Positions 1 to 8,267 of a stretch of 64,000 nucleotides of DNA are shown here, piece by piece. Location of the stretch: NCBI GenBank assembly GCA_004138175.2, contig RYFE02000019.1, positions 32,152 through 96,151 of the forward strand, given 5' to 3'. Each line of letters starts with the position of its first letter. The first letter of the stretch is position 1. The notes beneath the pieces are model-generated. The model searched no databases, was not told the origin of the DNA, and saw only the letters and a program-made list of their open reading frames with translations. Origin of the DNA: Chloroflexales bacterium ZM16-3 (GTDB lineage Bacteria; Chloroflexota; Chloroflexia; Chloroflexales; Chloroflexaceae). A program made the translations under genes and the position numbers.

Positions 1-106
1 GCAGGAAGGTCGTGTGGCCCGCGCCCTCCAGAGCCTCGGCGATGCGCTCCAGGTACCAGCGCTCGTGCGTATTGAACAGCGGGCCGGCGATGTAGATGCG
101 GGACAT
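1..106 (-). CDS. Nucleoside 2-deoxyribosyltransferase-like protein, N-terminal fragment
   Basis: The reading frame runs leftward off the window edge, so only about 35 residues are visible. They begin MSRIYIAGPLFN, the typical opening of nucleoside 2-deoxyribosyltransferases, in which an IYxAGP-type loop forms part of the substrate pocket. AGGAG lies about six bases before the ATG at 106, which supports this start. The family exchanges nucleobases on deoxyribose; the present substrate cannot be read from the fragment. The gene is divergent from the DUF6884-like gene at 171. Confidence 0.6.
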   Translation of the reverse strand, partial: MSRIYIAGPLFNTHERWYLERIAEALEGAGHTTFL

Positions 107-170
107 TACGATCTCCTGCGGTGGTGGCTCCGCGGGCGAGTATAGCACGGGATGCGCTACAATACGCCCT

Positions 171-917
171 ATGACACGCCTGCTCATCCTCAAATGCTCC
201 GCCCGCAAGCGCGGCGGGCCTGAGCCCACTCCCGTTGTCGATCGCTACGATGGCCCGCTCTGGCAGGTGCTGCGCAGCTACCTGCGCGAGCAGCCAATGT
301 TCGCGGCCGACCTGGTTGTCTACGGCCTCTCCGCCGAGTTCGGCCTCATCCCTGGCGATCAGCACATCCCGCACTACGACCGCACGATGGACCCTGAGCA
401 GGCCGACGCGCTACGCCCCCAGGTGCTGGAGGCGTTCGTCGCGCTGATGGGGCAGGGCTACGACCAGCTCTGCCTGGGCGTGAGCGACCGCTACCTGCGG
501 GCGATGGAGGGGTGGCAGGCGCTCGTCCCTGCGGATGTCACCGTCAGGGTGACTGACGGGCCGATGGGGGCGAAGCTCGGCCAGCTGCGGGCCTGGCTGG
601 AGGGCCGGGAGTGGTCGCCTGCGGAGCGCCCGGCCCACCTCGCCGCGCCCGCAGCGCCGCGCGGCGAGGTGGTGCTCGCGGGCGTCCATCTGCGCCTGTC
701 GCGCGAGGAGGTGCTGGAGCGGGGGCGGGCGGCGTTTGTCACAGACAGCGCGGGCGCGGGCCGCTACCGCGACTGGTACGTTCTGATCGATGGCAACCCA
801 GTCTCCGCCAAGTGGCTGGCCAGCGTGATCAGCGGCATGCCGACCTCGAAGTTTGACGCGGCCAACGCCCGGCGGGCGCTGCTCGCCCTCGGGATCGATG
901 TGGAGCGAGCGGTGTAG
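171..917 (+). CDS. DUF6884/YaaA-like protein
   Basis: Predicted 248 residues when started at the ATG at 171 (MTRLLILKCSARKR); an earlier in-frame ATG overlaps the divergent gene and is less likely. The first ~110 residues have the layout of DUF6884/YaaA-like proteins: an N-terminal strand ending in LKCSARK, then AADLVVYGLSAEFGLI, where such proteins carry a 'LSA.YGL' motif. The C-terminal third (YVLIDGNPVSAKWLASVISG) looks like a small helical DNA- or nucleotide-binding module but matches nothing I recognise. YaaA-type proteins occur in DNA-damage responses and in 7-deazaguanine DNA modification loci, so the Dpd-like genes downstream make a link possible but unproven. Confidence 0.5.
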   Translation: MTRLLILKCSARKRGGPEPTPVVDRYDGPLWQVLRSYLREQPMFAADLVVYGLSAEFGLIPGDQHIPHYDRTMDPEQADALRPQVLEAFVALMGQGYDQLCLGVSDRYLRAMEGWQALVPADVTVRVTDGPMGAKLGQLRAWLEGREWSPAERPAHLAAPAAPRGEVVLAGVHLRLSREEVLERGRAAFVTDSAGAGRYRDWYVLIDGNPVSAKWLASVISGMPTSKFDAANARRALLALGIDVERAV

Positions 918-952
918 CCGGCGGGCGACCCAAGCAAAAGGCATCCACACAG

Positions 953-1471
953 ATGATCCGCCCGCTCTCTAACGTATCGCTCACGACCAATCTGCTGGTC
1001 GTCCTTGCCACATTCGCGGTCGGGGGCTTCTTTGTGCTGCTCCAGCTGCCGCCCGGCGGATCAGGCGGGATCGCGGCAGTGACGACGCGGGGCGGGCAGA
1101 TGGTCATCGTCCGCTACCCGAAGCCGCCGACCGGGCCGCAACTCCAGATTGTTGTCTTTGACTCGGCCACGCTGGCGACTCCACGGCTCGCGGTGCTCGC
1201 CGCCGCTGACGCATGCGACATCGATCTCAGCCGCGCGGTGCAGCTGGCTCCTAGCCAGTGGCAGGCGCTCGACGAGCTGCGCCAGCAGTGGTGCGCCGCC
1301 CCGCCGCACTTCCCCTCGGCGGCAAGCGCCGCGCCAATCTACGCTATCGGGCTGCGCTGCGAGAATAGCAACCACGGGATGCCCCGCGCCGCCTACCTGC
1401 GCGTCCTCGGCGATGCGCTACCGGCCAGCGTGCAGGACCTGATCGCACGCTTCCCACAGCCGGCGCAATAG
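953..1471 (+). CDS. Hypothetical protein with one N-terminal membrane helix
   Basis: 172 residues. Residues ~12-32 (NLLVVLATFAVGGFFVLLQL) form a single hydrophobic segment, probably a membrane anchor, followed by a soluble part with four cysteines and a C-terminal LPASVQDLIARFP helix. No recognised family. It starts 35 bases after the DUF6884-like gene on the same strand and could be co-transcribed. The high third-position GC matches its neighbours, which supports real coding. Confidence 0.5.
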   Translation: MIRPLSNVSLTTNLLVVLATFAVGGFFVLLQLPPGGSGGIAAVTTRGGQMVIVRYPKPPTGPQLQIVVFDSATLATPRLAVLAAADACDIDLSRAVQLAPSQWQALDELRQQWCAAPPHFPSAASAAPIYAIGLRCENSNHGMPRAAYLRVLGDALPASVQDLIARFPQPAQ

Positions 1472-1531
1472 GAGGTGGCTGTCGCCCCCGCTGCGCACGC
1501 TCAGAGGAGAGGCTGTGCTGCCTGAGGGGCC

Positions 1532-2131
1532 TCAATGGCCGCCCGGCAGCCGCAGGCCGAAGCGCAGGGCTGCCAGGCGCAGCAGCACCACCGCCGCAAT
1601 ACCGATGAGCACCGCCAGGCCCTTCTCGATACCGGCCCTGATGAGCAGCATATAGATCCAGCAGCCGATAAACGCGGCGGTGGCGTAGAGATACCGGCTG
1701 CGGAAGATGAACGGGATCTCGTTGATGACTACATCGCGTATGACGCCGCCGAAGACCCCGGTGGTCGTGCCGAGCAGCGCCGCGATAAACATGGACGTGC
1801 CAGCGTCCAGGGCGAAGCCGGCACCAGCGATACTGAAGAGGCCGAGGCCAAGGGCGTCGGGGAGCAGGATCGCCCGCTCGGGCACGCGGGTCAGGCCGGG
1901 GAAGAGAAAGGCGGCGACGGCCATCACGAGGATGAGGATGGCATACCACGCGTTGGCCACCCAGAACAGCGGGGTGCGGTCGAGGAACAGGTCGCGCACG
2001 GTGCCCCCGCCGAAGGCGGTGATCAGGGCCACCGTGTAGACGCCCACCAGATCCATGCGCTTGCGGCGCGCCTCGACGATCCCGGAGAGCGCGAAGGTGA
2101 TGATCCCAAGGAACTCGATGAGCTGCAGCAT
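1532..2131 (-). CDS. UPF0126/TRIC-like membrane protein
   Basis: Predicted 199 residues from the ATG at 2131 (MLQLIEFLGIITFALSG); a longer frame adds 38 poor-quality residues. Six or seven hydrophobic segments and two glycine-rich repeats, GGGTVRDLFL and GGVIRDVVINEIPF, mark it as UPF0126, the prokaryotic relatives of trimeric intracellular cation channels. The two internally duplicated halves (FALSGIVEARRK and FALDAG) fit that fold. It would act in the cytoplasmic membrane as a cation channel or glycine-associated transporter; the true substrate is unknown for most bacterial members. Confidence 0.85.
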   Translation of the reverse strand: MLQLIEFLGIITFALSGIVEARRKRMDLVGVYTVALITAFGGGTVRDLFLDRTPLFWVANAWYAILILVMAVAAFLFPGLTRVPERAILLPDALGLGLFSIAGAGFALDAGTSMFIAALLGTTTGVFGGVIRDVVINEIPFIFRSRYLYATAAFIGCWIYMLLIRAGIEKGLAVLIGIAAVVLLRLAALRFGLRLPGGH

Positions 2132-2241
2132 AGCGATACCCTGACGCAGTGATCGATAGCGAGTGTCTGTGTGCCACATAGGCATGCTGAGCGTACCACG
2201 ATGTGAACAGGAGCAGCTGAGCCGCTTCACCTGCCTGCGAC

Positions 2242-2934
2242 TCACTCCGCTTCGCCTTGCCCCCGCCGGCTGTAGCGCCCGTGCTCCGGCGCGACGCAGT
2301 GCGCGGCCACTGGGCAGCCCTCGCAGTCGGGGCGCGCGACGTGGCAGCGGGCGCGGCCGTGGGCCACGGCGTTGATGTGGAAGCCCAGCCGCGCGCCGGC
2401 GGGCAGGGATAGCTCGACCGCCACGTGGGCCGGGCGCCCCAGCTCGGGCGTCCCCGGCGGCACCAGGCCGAGTCGCACGGCGACCCGGTAGGTGTGGGTG
2501 TCCACCGGGCAGACGTCGCGGCCGAACGCGTAGCCGACCACGCAGGTCGCCGCCTTGTAGCCGATCCCTGGCAGGGTCGCCAGGTAGCGCCGCAGATCGC
2601 TGACCGCCCAGACCCGCATGAAGCCCAGGTCGAGCCCGCCCCAGTCGCGCTGCAGCCGCCCGATCAGGGCTTGGATGAGCCGGGCCTTCGTGGGCGCCAG
2701 CCCGCCGACGGCGATGGCCGCCTCCACCTGCTCCACAGGTGCCGTCACCACATCCTCCCAGCGCGGCAGGGCCGCGCGCAGGGCGGCGTAGCTGCGCTGG
2801 TAGTTCGCCTCGGTGGTCATGGTGGAGAGCAGGATATAGACCAGTTCATCCACCGGGTCGGCGTGGTTGCCCAGATCTGGCCGGCCGTAGGCCGCATCGA
2901 GCAGGCGGCAGATCGCTGTGGCGCGCTCGGTCAT
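2242..2934 (-). CDS. Endonuclease III-like HhH-GPD DNA glycosylase with 4Fe-4S cluster
   Basis: 230 residues. The helix-hairpin-helix is LPGIGYKAATCVV with the Schiff-base lysine at 127, followed by the catalytic aspartate at 145 in VDTHTYRV. The 4Fe-4S ligands C197, C204, C207 and C213 have the Nth spacing. The substrate loop reads LLSTMTTEANY instead of LLSAQATD, so the base preference may differ from classical Nth. The ATG overlaps the stop of the upstream TGT-like gene (ATGA type), implying translational coupling with a base-modification enzyme rather than a routine repair operon. Confidence 0.8.
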   Translation of the reverse strand: MTERATAICRLLDAAYGRPDLGNHADPVDELVYILLSTMTTEANYQRSYAALRAALPRWEDVVTAPVEQVEAAIAVGGLAPTKARLIQALIGRLQRDWGGLDLGFMRVWAVSDLRRYLATLPGIGYKAATCVVGYAFGRDVCPVDTHTYRVAVRLGLVPPGTPELGRPAHVAVELSLPAGARLGFHINAVAHGRARCHVARPDCEGCPVAAHCVAPEHGRYSRRGQGEAE

Positions 2935-3416
2935 AGGAAGGTCATCTGCCCGGTGTCGCTGGGGCTCGTGTCGAGCGGTGGCGGGAGCTCCTGCACATAG
3001 CCGTGGAGCTGCTTATAGAGCTGCCACGTGTTGTGGAAGCCGCGCCGGCGGTTGCGGTTGTTGCCGCGGAAGATCATCACCTCCACCCCGATGCGGTTGC
3101 AGATCGCGCAGGGGCAGTACATCCACGGCCGCCGGTCCAGGGTCTCGTGGTAGTCGCGGCGCGTGCGCTCCGTGACCTCGCCGGCGAGCGCGGCGTAGGC
3201 CAGCGCCGCCGCGTAGGTCGTCTCCAGGCTCACCTCGTCGCGGTCGTAGGCCCGCAGCGTATCGAGGACTGCCTGCTCCAGCCGCAGCGCCTCAGCCTCG
3301 TCGAGGTCCTGCTTCTTGGCCAGGGCGCGCGCCTCGGGAACGCGGATGGCCGAGAAGGCCGCGTTGCCCAGGAAGTAGTTGCGCCGCCCGTCCATAGCGG
3401 GGCGTTCCAGTATCAC
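2931..3416 (-). CDS. TGT/DpdA-like zinc-domain protein lacking the barrel (possible fragment)
   Basis: 161 residues, or 154 from an internal ATG at 3395. The C-terminal half carries CPCAICN followed by RNRRRGFHNTWQLYKQL, the CxCxxC...H zinc site of tRNA-guanine transglycosylase-type enzymes including DpdA, which inserts preQ0 into DNA. The TIM barrel expected upstream is absent: a second TGT-like frame begins on the opposite strand only ~28 bases away. Either this is a stand-alone accessory subunit or the remnant of a gene cut by rearrangement. It is translationally coupled to the endonuclease III-like gene downstream. Confidence 0.55.
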   Translation of the reverse strand: MILERPAMDGRRNYFLGNAAFSAIRVPEARALAKKQDLDEAEALRLEQAVLDTLRAYDRDEVSLETTYAAALAYAALAGEVTERTRRDYHETLDRRPWMYCPCAICNRIGVEVMIFRGNNRNRRRGFHNTWQLYKQLHGYVQELPPPLDTSPSDTGQMTFL

Positions 3417-3443
3417 CGCGCCGGTCGCAGCCCCTCGCCCGAG

Positions 3444-4148
3444 GTGGTGTTCAATAGACAGCTACACCTTGCTGCGGGCCTCGACACTCCGGTAGGAATC
3501 TGCCACCTTGATATCCTCGTCGCCGGTGTGCGCGACCCCGCCGAGGCTGCCCGACGTTCGGCGCAGAACCTGGCCCAGGCCCGCTGGCTGATCGAGCGGG
3601 GGGCCGCCGATCTGCCAGAGAACGCCGAGCCGATCGGCGTTATCCAGGGCAGGGACGCCGAGCAGATCTTCTACGTCGCCCAGGCCCTGGCCGAGATGGG
3701 CTACCGGCGCTTTGCCCTTGGCTCCCTCGCCGGGAAGGTCGCAAGCTCTCGCGACGAGGTGCTGCGCCGAACTGAGGCCGCCCTTGAGGCGGTCGGGCCG
3801 CGCCTGCATATGCTGGGGGTCAGCTCGGTGCCCGTGCTGGAGGCTCTCGCCCGCCTTGGCGTGGAGTCGGCCGACTCGGGTGCGCCGATCAAGGAGGCGG
3901 CGCGGGGCGGCATCTTCTACAGCGAGCCGTTCCGCCGCTACAAGCTGCCTAGCGCCCACTTCCGCGAGTGGCAGCGCAGCTACAGCTTCGCCGAGGTGAT
4001 CGAGTCGCCGCTCCCCTGCGCGTGTCCTGTCTGCCAAGATGACCCGGCACAGATCATGAACCCAAACGGCAAGGCGGCGATAAACTTGCGAGCGCTCCAC
4101 AACTACTACCATCTGCGCCGCGATATCGAGGGGTCGCAGGCCGGATAG
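3444..4148 (+). CDS. DpdA-like / tRNA-guanine transglycosylase-family protein, N-terminally short
   Basis: About 235 residues if started at the GTG at 3444; no good start or ribosome site is visible, and the family normally needs ~350-400 residues. The frame shows a TGT barrel: GICHLDILVAGVRDPAEAA, then VIQGRDAEQIFYVAQALAEMGYRRFALGSLAG, then a C-terminal zinc site CACPVC with ALHNYYHL. In DpdA proteins this fold exchanges guanine for preQ0 in DNA; in Tgt it acts on tRNA. The N-terminal part of the barrel seems missing at the junction with the opposite-strand TGT-like fragment. It may be broken, or it may pair with that fragment. Confidence 0.55.
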   Translation: MVFNRQLHLAAGLDTPVGICHLDILVAGVRDPAEAARRSAQNLAQARWLIERGAADLPENAEPIGVIQGRDAEQIFYVAQALAEMGYRRFALGSLAGKVASSRDEVLRRTEAALEAVGPRLHMLGVSSVPVLEALARLGVESADSGAPIKEAARGGIFYSEPFRRYKLPSAHFREWQRSYSFAEVIESPLPCACPVCQDDPAQIMNPNGKAAINLRALHNYYHLRRDIEGSQAG

Positions 4149-4170
4149 GCCCGCAAGAGCGGCCAGCGCG

Positions 4171-4557
4171 CTACTCCGCCGGCTCCGGCGGGCGCGTCTG
4201 GCGCAGCACGGATCGGCGCTCTTGGACGAGGGCAACAGACCCGGCAGTATACTCCACCAGCCGGAGCAGGTCAAGGTCGCCAGAGATCAGGGCTGGCGCC
4301 GGGGCGAGCAGGAAGTCTGGCTCACTGGCTCGCAGGTCGTCCACTGTCTGTCGCCAGAGATCCTCCCCCTGAGGGATGCCAGCAGCCTCCTGCCGCAGCC
4401 CAGCTAACTCGCGCTCTAAGCGCCGCAGCAGGTCGTGGAGGTAGCCCATCCTCGCCTGCACATCAGCATGTGCCCGCCCCGCCCGGTCGCGCTCCTCCAG
4501 CTCGCCCACCTCGCGCAGCGCGGCGGCGATGGCCTCATCGAGCGGTCGCATCTCCAT
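4171..4557 (-). CDS. Coiled-coil protein of the G-H-I-like trio (possible DpdI)
   Basis: 128 residues, strongly helical, with heptad-type spacing over residues ~10-65 (ALREVGELEERDRAG, LHDLLRRLERELAGLRQEA) that suggests a coiled coil. No catalytic motif. It overlaps the 3' end of the 938-residue ATPase gene by 23 bases on the same strand and is almost certainly co-translated with it. By position it matches the small gene next to the ATPase in Dpd loci, but sequence similarity to DpdI cannot be confirmed by eye. Confidence 0.45.
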   Translation of the reverse strand: MEMRPLDEAIAAALREVGELEERDRAGRAHADVQARMGYLHDLLRRLERELAGLRQEAAGIPQGEDLWRQTVDDLRASEPDFLLAPAPALISGDLDLLRLVEYTAGSVALVQERRSVLRQTRPPEPAE

Positions 4558-7351
4558 CGTCTACTCCTCCCTTTCTGATCTGCCGCACCGTCTTCAGCAG
4601 CGCCCGGTAGCCGGGCGTGGAGGTGAGGGACTTGCCCGCCCCACGGTAGCGCGCGCGGGCGGCCCGCAGCAGCTCGGACTGGATCGTGCCCACGGTCTCG
4701 GCTGCGCCCCAATAGGGGTGCGTCAGAGCCGGTCGCGCAGCATAGCGGAATGCCTGGTAGTCCCACACATCCCCGGTCATCGCCCCCGCTGCTGCCGCGT
4801 TTGCCGCAGCAACCTGGCCGCGCAGCGCCGCGATCGCTTCTGCATCTACCCCAGCCAGCAACTCCAGCGCCGCATCCCAGCCCTCGCGCCAGACGACGCC
4901 CACCTCGCCACAGCGCCAGCGCAGCATCCCCAGCTGCCGCCGCAGCTCCACGCGGTGTCCCCCCTGCTGTGCGTCGAGGTGGCGGGCGCGGGCGTCGAGA
5001 TCCTCAGCGTCGCGCCGCAGCTCTCCGGCCAGATCGAGCCGGCGCAGGGCGGAGGCGTAGCGCTGGAGGGCGGCGAGCAGGTCGTAGAGCCGCTCGCCGC
5101 CGGGGCGCACGCGGAAGGGCGTGGTCTTGAGCGAGGTCAGGGGCAGGTCGGCCAGACGCTCCAGGGCTGCGGCGGGATCGAAGTCAATCAGGGCCGCGCC
5201 GAGGCGCTCCCGGTCGAGCAGGGTGTCGCGCAGGGTGAAGGCGCCGATGTAGAGGCGGCGAAAGATCTCGCGGCGGGCGAGCAGATCCGCCCCCGCCGTG
5301 GCGCAGGCCCGCTGCGCGCCGTCCGACCAGGGCGACACGACGCTGCCCGCGTCGGGGCGCAGGTTCGGTGGGCCGTCGAGCGGCTCGCCGCGCAGCCCCG
5401 CGATCATGCGCCAGGAGATCAGGATCAGGTGCTCGGCGGACAGGCCGAGCTGATCGCGCAGCAGCCGACGAATATCCGCCTGATAGGTGTCGAAGTGGCC
5501 GCGCGCCCACGCCAGGGTCAGGGCCAGGTTTCGGCAGACCTGCGAGAGCTCGGCGCCGCTGAGCGCCAGGTAGGCCAGCTCCTCCAGAACAGCCCGCTCC
5601 TCAGGGAGGCCGCGCACGCAGAGCTTCGGCGAAACCTGAGTCACCGGCTGGTCACCGCTCTCGCGGCCAAGGGCGATCGGGATACGCTCGTCGCCACGGG
5701 CGTAGAAGATCTCGGCCCTGCTCAGCGAGAGCGAGTCCGGGCTGCCAAGCGCGCGCGGGTCGCCGATGGCGAGGATGATTCGCTCGACGCCAGCCTTCAG
5801 CGTCTCGCGGCTTGGATAAAGTCCGCCCTGGTCGAGCCACTGCTGGAGCTCGTGCAGCTCGCGCTGCCAGTCAGCGGCGGCGGGGGCGGGCGCGCCAGCG
5901 GCGGGGGCGACGTAGGCGCGGGCGACGCGGATCTGCCCATCGTGGATCAGTTCGGGCGGCACCGGCACGCCCCACAGCTCGGCGATGCGCCGGTCGAGGG
6001 TGATCGCGTCATCGCCGACATGGCCATACCAGCGGAGCAGGCCGCGCAGCGCGGGGTCAGGCGCGTCGTCGGCGAGGAAGAGCGCCGGCGGCGAGACCAG
6101 ATGGGCCGAGCGATCCAGGGCGGCGGGCGGCGGCTCGGGCGAGAGCAGGGCCGCGCCGAGGACGTGCTCCAGGAAGAGGCGCGGCGTCTGGCGCGGGCTG
6201 CCCTCCTCGTGGAGGGCCGCGAAGGCCCGTCGCAGGGCCGTCTCGGTGAAGGGGTAGAGCCCGGGGCCGAAGGCGTCGTCGCAGGCGGCGAGGGCGGGGT
6301 CGGCCAGGTCGCCTCGGATCGCGCCCAGGTAGCCACGGGCCAGCTCAACGACCTCATCATCGAGGCCATAGGCCCGGCCCAAGTCATCGGTGAGCACCAG
6401 GCGGGCGCGCAGACGGTGGTGGACGTGGGTCAGGTCTCCGGCGAGGGTGGCCCCGGCCAGCTGGGTGCGCTCAAAGCCGGTGGTCACGCCGATCACCGCG
6501 TCAAAGTGGCCGCTGGTCAGGTCGAGCAGATAATCGAGCAAGCGGTCGCCGAGCACGCGGAAGGCAGTCACATCCTCAAGCAGCAGGAGCGGGCGCACGC
6601 CGGAGGCCACGGCGGCGCGGGCGATCTGAGTTAGGGTGTCGCGCAGGTCGCCAAGCCAGAGAGTCTGCTCCATTGCGAGGGCGACGAGGCGGCGTAGGGC
6701 GGGCCAGTTCGCAGCTATGACCTCGGCGCTAAGACCGGGCTGCGGGCCGATAGCCTCGGGCGCGGGCAGGAGCTGGTGGCCGCTCTCGCCGCGCGCGGCG
6801 GCTGTCAGGTGCTCGGCGATCGCGGCGCGGGTGGCGGTGCTGTCGAGCAGCGCCTCCCATACCGAGGCCGGTGCGAGCGCGGGGTCGCCCTGCTCGTAGA
6901 GCAGCACGACGGCGGAGAGGGCCACGTGGCGGGCCTGGGTGGCGACGGGGGTGCGGCGCAGCAGCGGCGCGCCGGCCAGGCCGAGGGCGCGGCGCAGCAG
7001 GGCGGCCACGTGGGCGGCGCTGGTCATGCTGCGCGGGATGTGGATGGCCAGGCGGCGGGCGGGCTCGGCGCGATACTCCAGCCACTGGCAGAGCTCGCTC
7101 TTGCCGGCGCCGGCCTCGCCGACGACGAAGAACAGACGGTTGTCGGCGTCCAGCGCCCCGGCCGTGATCAGGTTGTAGACCTGCTCCTCGCCGATGAATC
7201 GCCCGGCCAGATCCGCCTCCTTGCAGAGGTCCACGCGGATCTGGCGGAAGGGCCGGTGCGTGCGCAGGAACAGGTCGCGGGCCTTCTGGCGGCTCTCGGT
7301 GGTGAGCACCTGGCGGACGCGCGCCGGGCTCCAGGGGGCGGGGTAGGGCAT
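4535..7351 (-). CDS. Large P-loop ATPase of a defence/DNA-modification operon (DpdH-like)
   Basis: 938 residues. The Walker A motif is GEAGAGKS (residues 78-85), followed by a Walker B-like RPLLLLEDVTAF and long helical regions. Proteins of this size with an N-terminal STAND/AAA-like domain sit between a smaller helix-rich protein and a short coiled-coil protein in 7-deazaguanine (Dpd) loci, as here. That context and the TGT-like genes nearby are why DpdH is suggested; the ATPase itself is too diverged to assign from motifs. It starts three bases after the stop of the upstream gene (7355-8188). Third-position GC is very high, like the chromosome. Confidence 0.5.
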   Translation of the reverse strand: MPYPAPWSPARVRQVLTTESRQKARDLFLRTHRPFRQIRVDLCKEADLAGRFIGEEQVYNLITAGALDADNRLFFVVGEAGAGKSELCQWLEYRAEPARRLAIHIPRSMTSAAHVAALLRRALGLAGAPLLRRTPVATQARHVALSAVVLLYEQGDPALAPASVWEALLDSTATRAAIAEHLTAAARGESGHQLLPAPEAIGPQPGLSAEVIAANWPALRRLVALAMEQTLWLGDLRDTLTQIARAAVASGVRPLLLLEDVTAFRVLGDRLLDYLLDLTSGHFDAVIGVTTGFERTQLAGATLAGDLTHVHHRLRARLVLTDDLGRAYGLDDEVVELARGYLGAIRGDLADPALAACDDAFGPGLYPFTETALRRAFAALHEEGSPRQTPRLFLEHVLGAALLSPEPPPAALDRSAHLVSPPALFLADDAPDPALRGLLRWYGHVGDDAITLDRRIAELWGVPVPPELIHDGQIRVARAYVAPAAGAPAPAAADWQRELHELQQWLDQGGLYPSRETLKAGVERIILAIGDPRALGSPDSLSLSRAEIFYARGDERIPIALGRESGDQPVTQVSPKLCVRGLPEERAVLEELAYLALSGAELSQVCRNLALTLAWARGHFDTYQADIRRLLRDQLGLSAEHLILISWRMIAGLRGEPLDGPPNLRPDAGSVVSPWSDGAQRACATAGADLLARREIFRRLYIGAFTLRDTLLDRERLGAALIDFDPAAALERLADLPLTSLKTTPFRVRPGGERLYDLLAALQRYASALRRLDLAGELRRDAEDLDARARHLDAQQGGHRVELRRQLGMLRWRCGEVGVVWREGWDAALELLAGVDAEAIAALRGQVAAANAAAAGAMTGDVWDYQAFRYAARPALTHPYWGAAETVGTIQSELLRAARARYRGAGKSLTSTPGYRALLKTVRQIRKGGVDDGDATAR

Positions 7352-7354
7352 AGG

Positions 7355-8188
7355 CTAGACCTCAGTGGGAGTGGCGAGGGCGACCTGGCTGACCCGGCGC
7401 TCGCCGAGGAGCAGCGAGCGGGCGGCGTCGGCGTGGTGGGCCATGCGGATGTGGCCGAGCCGCTCCAGGGCCAGCAGGGTCTGGGCGAGGCCCCGGTGGA
7501 CACGCCCGCGCGCGGTGAAGCAGGCGAAGAGCTCGGCGTCGATCTGGGTAAGGGCGGCCGCGAGGGAGAAGTCCTCACCCCCTGCGGAGAGGCCCTCACC
7601 CCCAGCCCCTCTCCCGCTGCGGCGGGAGAGGGGAGTCGATTGCGTGGATGCCCAGCGCAGGGCGTCCAAAATCAGGGGTGGCTGGGGGACGATCAGCAGC
7701 TCGGGCGAGCGCTCGCTGCGACGGACAAGGCCGATGAAGGCGGAGAGGTGCGCCCAGAGCAAGAGCTTCTCGCCGGTCCAGGCGAAGAGGTCGCGCAGTA
7801 TGCCGCGCTCCATCTGGTCGCGCAGGGCCTGGGGCGTGATCGCCAGGGTGTCGTCAGCGACGATCTGGCGGTAGACAAGGGTGATCGCGCGCTGGCGCTG
7901 CTCGGGGTGGGCGGAGAGGTGGTGGCTCAGGAGCAGCCGGAAGGGCGCGCCGGGCAGGCGCGGCGACGCCGTGTGGCGGCGCGGGCGGCCCCTGGCCTCG
8001 ATGATGCCGGCGATAGAGAGGAAGCTGAGGGCCTCGCGCAGCGGCGCGTCGGCCAGGTCATCGGGCGAGTCGCCGGCGCCGGCGGTGCACAGCGCGGCCC
8101 GCAGGTCGTCGAGGGTGGCCTCGGGCCGTGAGGCGATGGCCGCGTAGAGCTGAGCGAGCTCCGGGCCGCGCAGGGGGATGTGGCGGCG
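7355..8188 (-). CDS. Helical protein of the G-H-I-like trio (possible DpdG), start unresolved
   Basis: An open frame of about 278 residues runs from ~8188 to 7355, but its first ATG is deep inside (7813). No ATG, GTG or TTG lies in frame between that point and the hairpin at 8210-8255, so either a rare start codon is used or the 5' end is damaged. Visible segments such as LREALSFLSIAGIIEARGR resemble a winged helix. Residues around LSRRSGRGAGGEGLSAGGE are an in-frame low-complexity insertion made by a dispersed CCCCTCTCCC-type repeat (7563-7635). Next to the ATPase, the position suggests DpdG. Confidence 0.45.
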   Translation of the reverse strand, partial: RRHIPLRGPELAQLYAAIASRPEATLDDLRAALCTAGAGDSPDDLADAPLREALSFLSIAGIIEARGRPRRHTASPRLPGAPFRLLLSHHLSAHPEQRQRAITLVYRQIVADDTLAITPQALRDQMERGILRDLFAWTGEKLLLWAHLSAFIGLVRRSERSPELLIVPQPPLILDALRWASTQSTPLSRRSGRGAGGEGLSAGGEDFSLAAALTQIDAELFACFTARGRVHRGLAQTLLALERLGHIRMAHHADAARSLLLGERRVSQVALATPTEV

Positions 8189-8209
8189 AGATACTATACG
8201 CAGACGAGC

Positions 8210-8255
8210 GAGAACAAAACCGGGAGAAGCTGTAGTTTCTCCCGGTTTTGTTCTC
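8210..8255 (-). terminator. 19-bp perfect hairpin followed by TTTTGTTCTC (terminator or leader attenuator)
   Basis: Arms 8210-8228 and 8237-8255 pair perfectly over 19 bp around an 8-nt loop. Read leftward, the right half of the stem ends in GGTTTTGTTCTC just before the G-H-I-like operon. The same arrangement, a GC stem then TTTGTTCT, precedes two other leftward genes in this region (12262-12291, 16203-16226), which makes a shared leader element likely. It also terminates anything coming from the gene at 8268-8627. Confidence 0.6.
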
Positions 8256-8267
8256 CCACCACAAACG

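Noticed and set aside
3003..3443. 5' part of the long rightward frame ending at 4148
   Set aside because: It is antisense to the zinc-domain gene and has no TGT-like sequence; only the part after ~3441 resembles the family.
4529..6634. 701-codon rightward frame
   Set aside because: Antisense shadow of the 938-residue ATPase, which has a P-loop and proper overlaps with its neighbours.
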